NCBI RefSeq assembly: GCF_011927835.1
Contig: NZ_JAATJH010000001.1
Location: 62,001-126,000, forward strand
Origin: Neolewinella antarctica
GTDB taxonomy: Bacteria; Bacteroidota; Bacteroidia; Chitinophagales; Saprospiraceae
DNA length: 64,000 bases
Direction: 5' to 3'
Of the stretch, positions 62,170 to 64,000 are shown one piece after another. Each line of letters begins with the position of its first letter. Positions within the stretch are counted from its first letter, which is position 1. The position numbers and the translations under genes were made by a program. The notes under the pieces are model-generated. The model saw only the letters and a list, made by a program, of their open reading frames with translations. It made no database searches and had not been told where the DNA came from.

Positions 62170-63228
62170 ATGAAGTACTATTTTCTCTTGTTTGCAGCAT
62201 CCCTGATGGGGGCTACCTGCGTGGCCCAGGACCACCATTTCTCTCAGTTTTTTGCCACGCCCCAGGCATTGAACCCCGCGCTGACCGGGCTTTTTCAGGG
62301 CCGTTACCGGATTTCACTGGCGAACCGGAATCAGTGGGGGCAAGTGCTGGAAACACCCTTCCGGACGACGGCATTTTCAACCGATTTTCACTACTACGTT
62401 AACCCTAAGAAGCGACGCTACCGCGATGCTTTCGGTGCCGGCGTGATGTTTACCAGCGATCGGGTTTCGCAGTTCAATTACAGCGTGAACCAAGTAATGG
62501 TCGGGGGCGCCTACCACAAATCGTTGGACCCGCGGAATAACCAGACGTTGAGCCTGGGGTTCCAACTCGGCGTCGTACAACGCAACGTGAGCTACGGCGA
62601 ACTAACTTTTGAGGACAGTTTCGACGGCACGAGTACGTACGTGGATGGTGCATCTGGTGAAGAACTCGTAGCGAACAACTACGCTTTCGGTGACTACCAA
62701 ATTGGCCTCAACTATTCTTACGCTCCGCGCAACTCGACTTCGTATTTAATCGGTGCGGCCGTGCACCACGTCGCCGAGCCGGAGCAAAGCTTTTACGCTG
62801 AAAGCACGCAGGGGGAAGACATCGAGGTAAAGAACGTACTGGACCGCCGCTACAGCCTGTACGCGAACGTCGGTATCTACGTGTCGCAGGACATAACGAT
62901 CAGCCCCCGTATTTATGCTTTCGCGCAGGGGCCGCACTCCCTCGTTAATGCGGGGAGTACGGTTCGCTTTCTGATCGATGATTCCAACGGTAGCGCCCTG
63001 CACCTGGGGGCTTACCTGCGGGGCGTCGGTAGTGATGCGGGGTTCGGCATCGACAGCGGTATCGCTCAGGTAGGCATCGAGATCGAAAACTTTCTAGTCG
63101 GCCTGAGTTACGACGTCTCTAAGAACGGCCTGCAAACTAACCCCCGCCACCGCGGTGCTTTCGAGCTCAGCATTGCCTACCTCGGCCAGGGGGACGACGA
63201 CGATGCCGTGCCGTGCCCAACTTTCTGA
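62170..63228 (+). CDS. PorP/SprF-family type IX secretion outer-membrane protein
   Basis: 352 aa, signal peptide MKYYFLLFAASLMGATCVA. QDHHFSQFFATPQALNPALTG is the family's hallmark start of the mature chain; the rest is a predicted beta-barrel with alternating aromatic strands. Members anchor large T9SS cargo (SprF with SprB) or belong to the core machine (PorP). They usually sit next to a giant cargo gene; none is adjacent here, so the specific role is open. Confidence 0.9.
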   Translation: MKYYFLLFAASLMGATCVAQDHHFSQFFATPQALNPALTGLFQGRYRISLANRNQWGQVLETPFRTTAFSTDFHYYVNPKKRRYRDAFGAGVMFTSDRVSQFNYSVNQVMVGGAYHKSLDPRNNQTLSLGFQLGVVQRNVSYGELTFEDSFDGTSTYVDGASGEELVANNYAFGDYQIGLNYSYAPRNSTSYLIGAAVHHVAEPEQSFYAESTQGEDIEVKNVLDRRYSLYANVGIYVSQDITISPRIYAFAQGPHSLVNAGSTVRFLIDDSNGSALHLGAYLRGVGSDAGFGIDSGIAQVGIEIENFLVGLSYDVSKNGLQTNPRHRGAFELSIAYLGQGDDDDAVPCPTF

Positions 63229-63271
63229 AGCTCATTCTTGTCTTCTGGGAGTACTACTCAGTTACCCAAAC

Positions 63272-63778
63272 ATGAAAAATCTCCTTATACTTTGTTGCCT
63301 CGCCTGCTCCATATCCCTCTCCGCCCAGGTGGAATGGTTGACCTGGGAAGAGGCCGTCGTACGCAGTGAAAAGGAGCCCAAAAAGATGCTCGTCGATTTG
63401 TACACCGACTGGTGTGGCTGGTGCAAAAAGATGGATAAAGACGTATTTGCTAACCCCGCCGTCGCCAGCTATATCAGCGAAAATTTCTACGCCGTGAAGT
63501 TCAATGCCGAGCAGCGAGCGGACGTGGTTTACGACGAACACACTTTCAAATTCGACCCCGAGATTGGCCGCCGTGGCGCGCACCAGTTGGCTTATACGCT
63601 GCTGGATGGTCGCCTGAGTTTTCCAAGCATCGTTTACCTCGACGAGAGCCGAAACCGTATCACGATCAGCCCCGGTTTTAAGCCCGCCGCTAAATACGTC
63701 AACGAGCTCAGTTTCGTGGCGGGTGAGCACTACCGAAATGGCACTTACCAGGCTTATTTATCGAGTCTTGGTAAGTGA
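63272..63778 (+). CDS. exported thioredoxin-fold protein
   Basis: 168 aa from ATG 63272, with a signal peptide (MKNLLILCCLACSISLSA). MLVDLYTDWCGWCKKMDKDVFANPAVASYI contains the WCGWCK redox motif of the DUF255/thioredoxin_7 group. It probably handles disulfides in the periplasm. It follows the PorP-like gene by 43 bases in the same direction and may be cotranscribed. Confidence 0.88.
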   Translation: MKNLLILCCLACSISLSAQVEWLTWEEAVVRSEKEPKKMLVDLYTDWCGWCKKMDKDVFANPAVASYISENFYAVKFNAEQRADVVYDEHTFKFDPEIGRRGAHQLAYTLLDGRLSFPSIVYLDESRNRITISPGFKPAAKYVNELSFVAGEHYRNGTYQAYLSSLGK

Positions 63779-63805
63779 CCTCGCTTCTCGTTTGTTTCAT
63801 AAGTA

Positions 63806-63823
63806 GGGCGCGGCCGCAGGTGC
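63806..63823 (-). repeat. dispersed 18-nt repeat, copy 13
   Basis: The minus strand reads GCACCTGCGGCCGCGCCC, two mismatches, with ATTACCCC on the left and TACTT on the right, closely matching copy 10. Confidence 0.8.
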
Positions 63824-63965
63824 GGGGTAATGCGATCGGCTTCGCCTGCGGGGTGACTTACTCGCACAACCTAACTTGACTCTAGCTGTTTAAATCCTTT
63901 AGTTCCGGTAAAATTTTGGACCTTCGCCCAAGTATTGATTCCCTTCTCAATAAATTCTATCCCCC

Positions 63966-64000
63966 ATGGCCCAGTTCCTGTACATGTTCGTCGTGATTTT
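63966..64000 (+). CDS. start of a protein-coding gene, unidentified
   Basis: An ATG at 63966 opens a frame MAQFLYMFVVI to the window edge. A GACCTTCG box, one mismatch from the usual TACCTTCG, lies about 35 bases upstream. Only 11 residues are available, so the product cannot be named. Confidence 0.4.
   Translation, partial: MAQFLYMFVVI

Overview
The window looks like chromosome from a moderately GC-rich marine-type Bacteroidota, most likely in the Saprospiria / Lewinella area. This is inferred from gene content and signals, not from a marker gene. The clues are type IX secretion proteins (a PorE-like OmpA lipoprotein, a PorP/SprF-family protein, two large exported proteins with the gliding-motility-type C-terminus), a FecI/FecR/TonB-receptor/DUF4249 uptake cluster, a Bacteroidota-style three-subunit succinate dehydrogenase, and promoters with the Bacteroidota -7 box (TAnnTTTG, here often TAYCTTYG) and no Shine-Dalgarno signals. 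I saw no tRNA, rRNA, CRISPR array, integrase or transposase.

Layout. 1-6.9 kb: end of a CoA-binding protein, sdhCAB, a GbsR/MarR regulator, groESL. 6.9-13.5 kb: a DUF7033-type polysaccharide deacetylase-like protein, an outer-membrane-type protein, a degenerate YrdC/Sua5-like protein, a PKD-repeat secreted protein, small exported proteins. 13.6-18.1 kb: signal peptidase I, dapB, a beta-propeller protein, alanine dehydrogenase. 18.2-28.6 kb: PorE-like lipoprotein, methyltransferase, a GC-poor islet with a Cys-rich lipoprotein, a 1564-residue exported protein behind prmA, and divergent rlmH. 28.7-37.1 kb: LEA-like protein, glycosyltransferase, pxpA, deoxynucleoside kinase, ndk, rfaE1, a sigma-54 activator-like protein, miaB. 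37.5-44.7 kb: DUF4249, TonB receptor, FecR, ECF sigma factor, AGCS symporter. 44.9-49.5 kb: a translationally coupled ABC/GntR operon with a recognisable operator, a cation/proton antiporter, a lipoprotein. 49.6-64 kb: RidA, S9 peptidase, GNAT, rpmF with yceD, T9SS cargo, pyrG, a two-lobed aspartic protease, an aminotransferase, a pseudo-NlpC/P60 protein, PorP-like protein, thioredoxin-fold protein.

The most striking feature is not a gene. An 18-20 base motif, consensus GCACCCGCGACCGCGCCCTA, occurs about 14 times in 64 kb, in both orientations, and almost only between genes. One perfect copy lies in frame inside dapB, one forms the spacer of the rlmH promoter, and one is split exactly by an 18-bp perfect palindrome. 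A second family, a ~115-bp imperfect palindrome, has two clear copies in opposite orientation and a possible decayed third. 

Several proteins keep a fold but lose its signature residues: an NlpC/P60 protein with the catalytic Cys replaced by Ala, a YrdC-like protein without its nucleotide-binding motifs, and a sigma-54 activator with GAYTDA in place of GAFTGA. The rfaE1 reading frame appears to lack any ATG/GTG/TTG before its conserved N-terminal strand.
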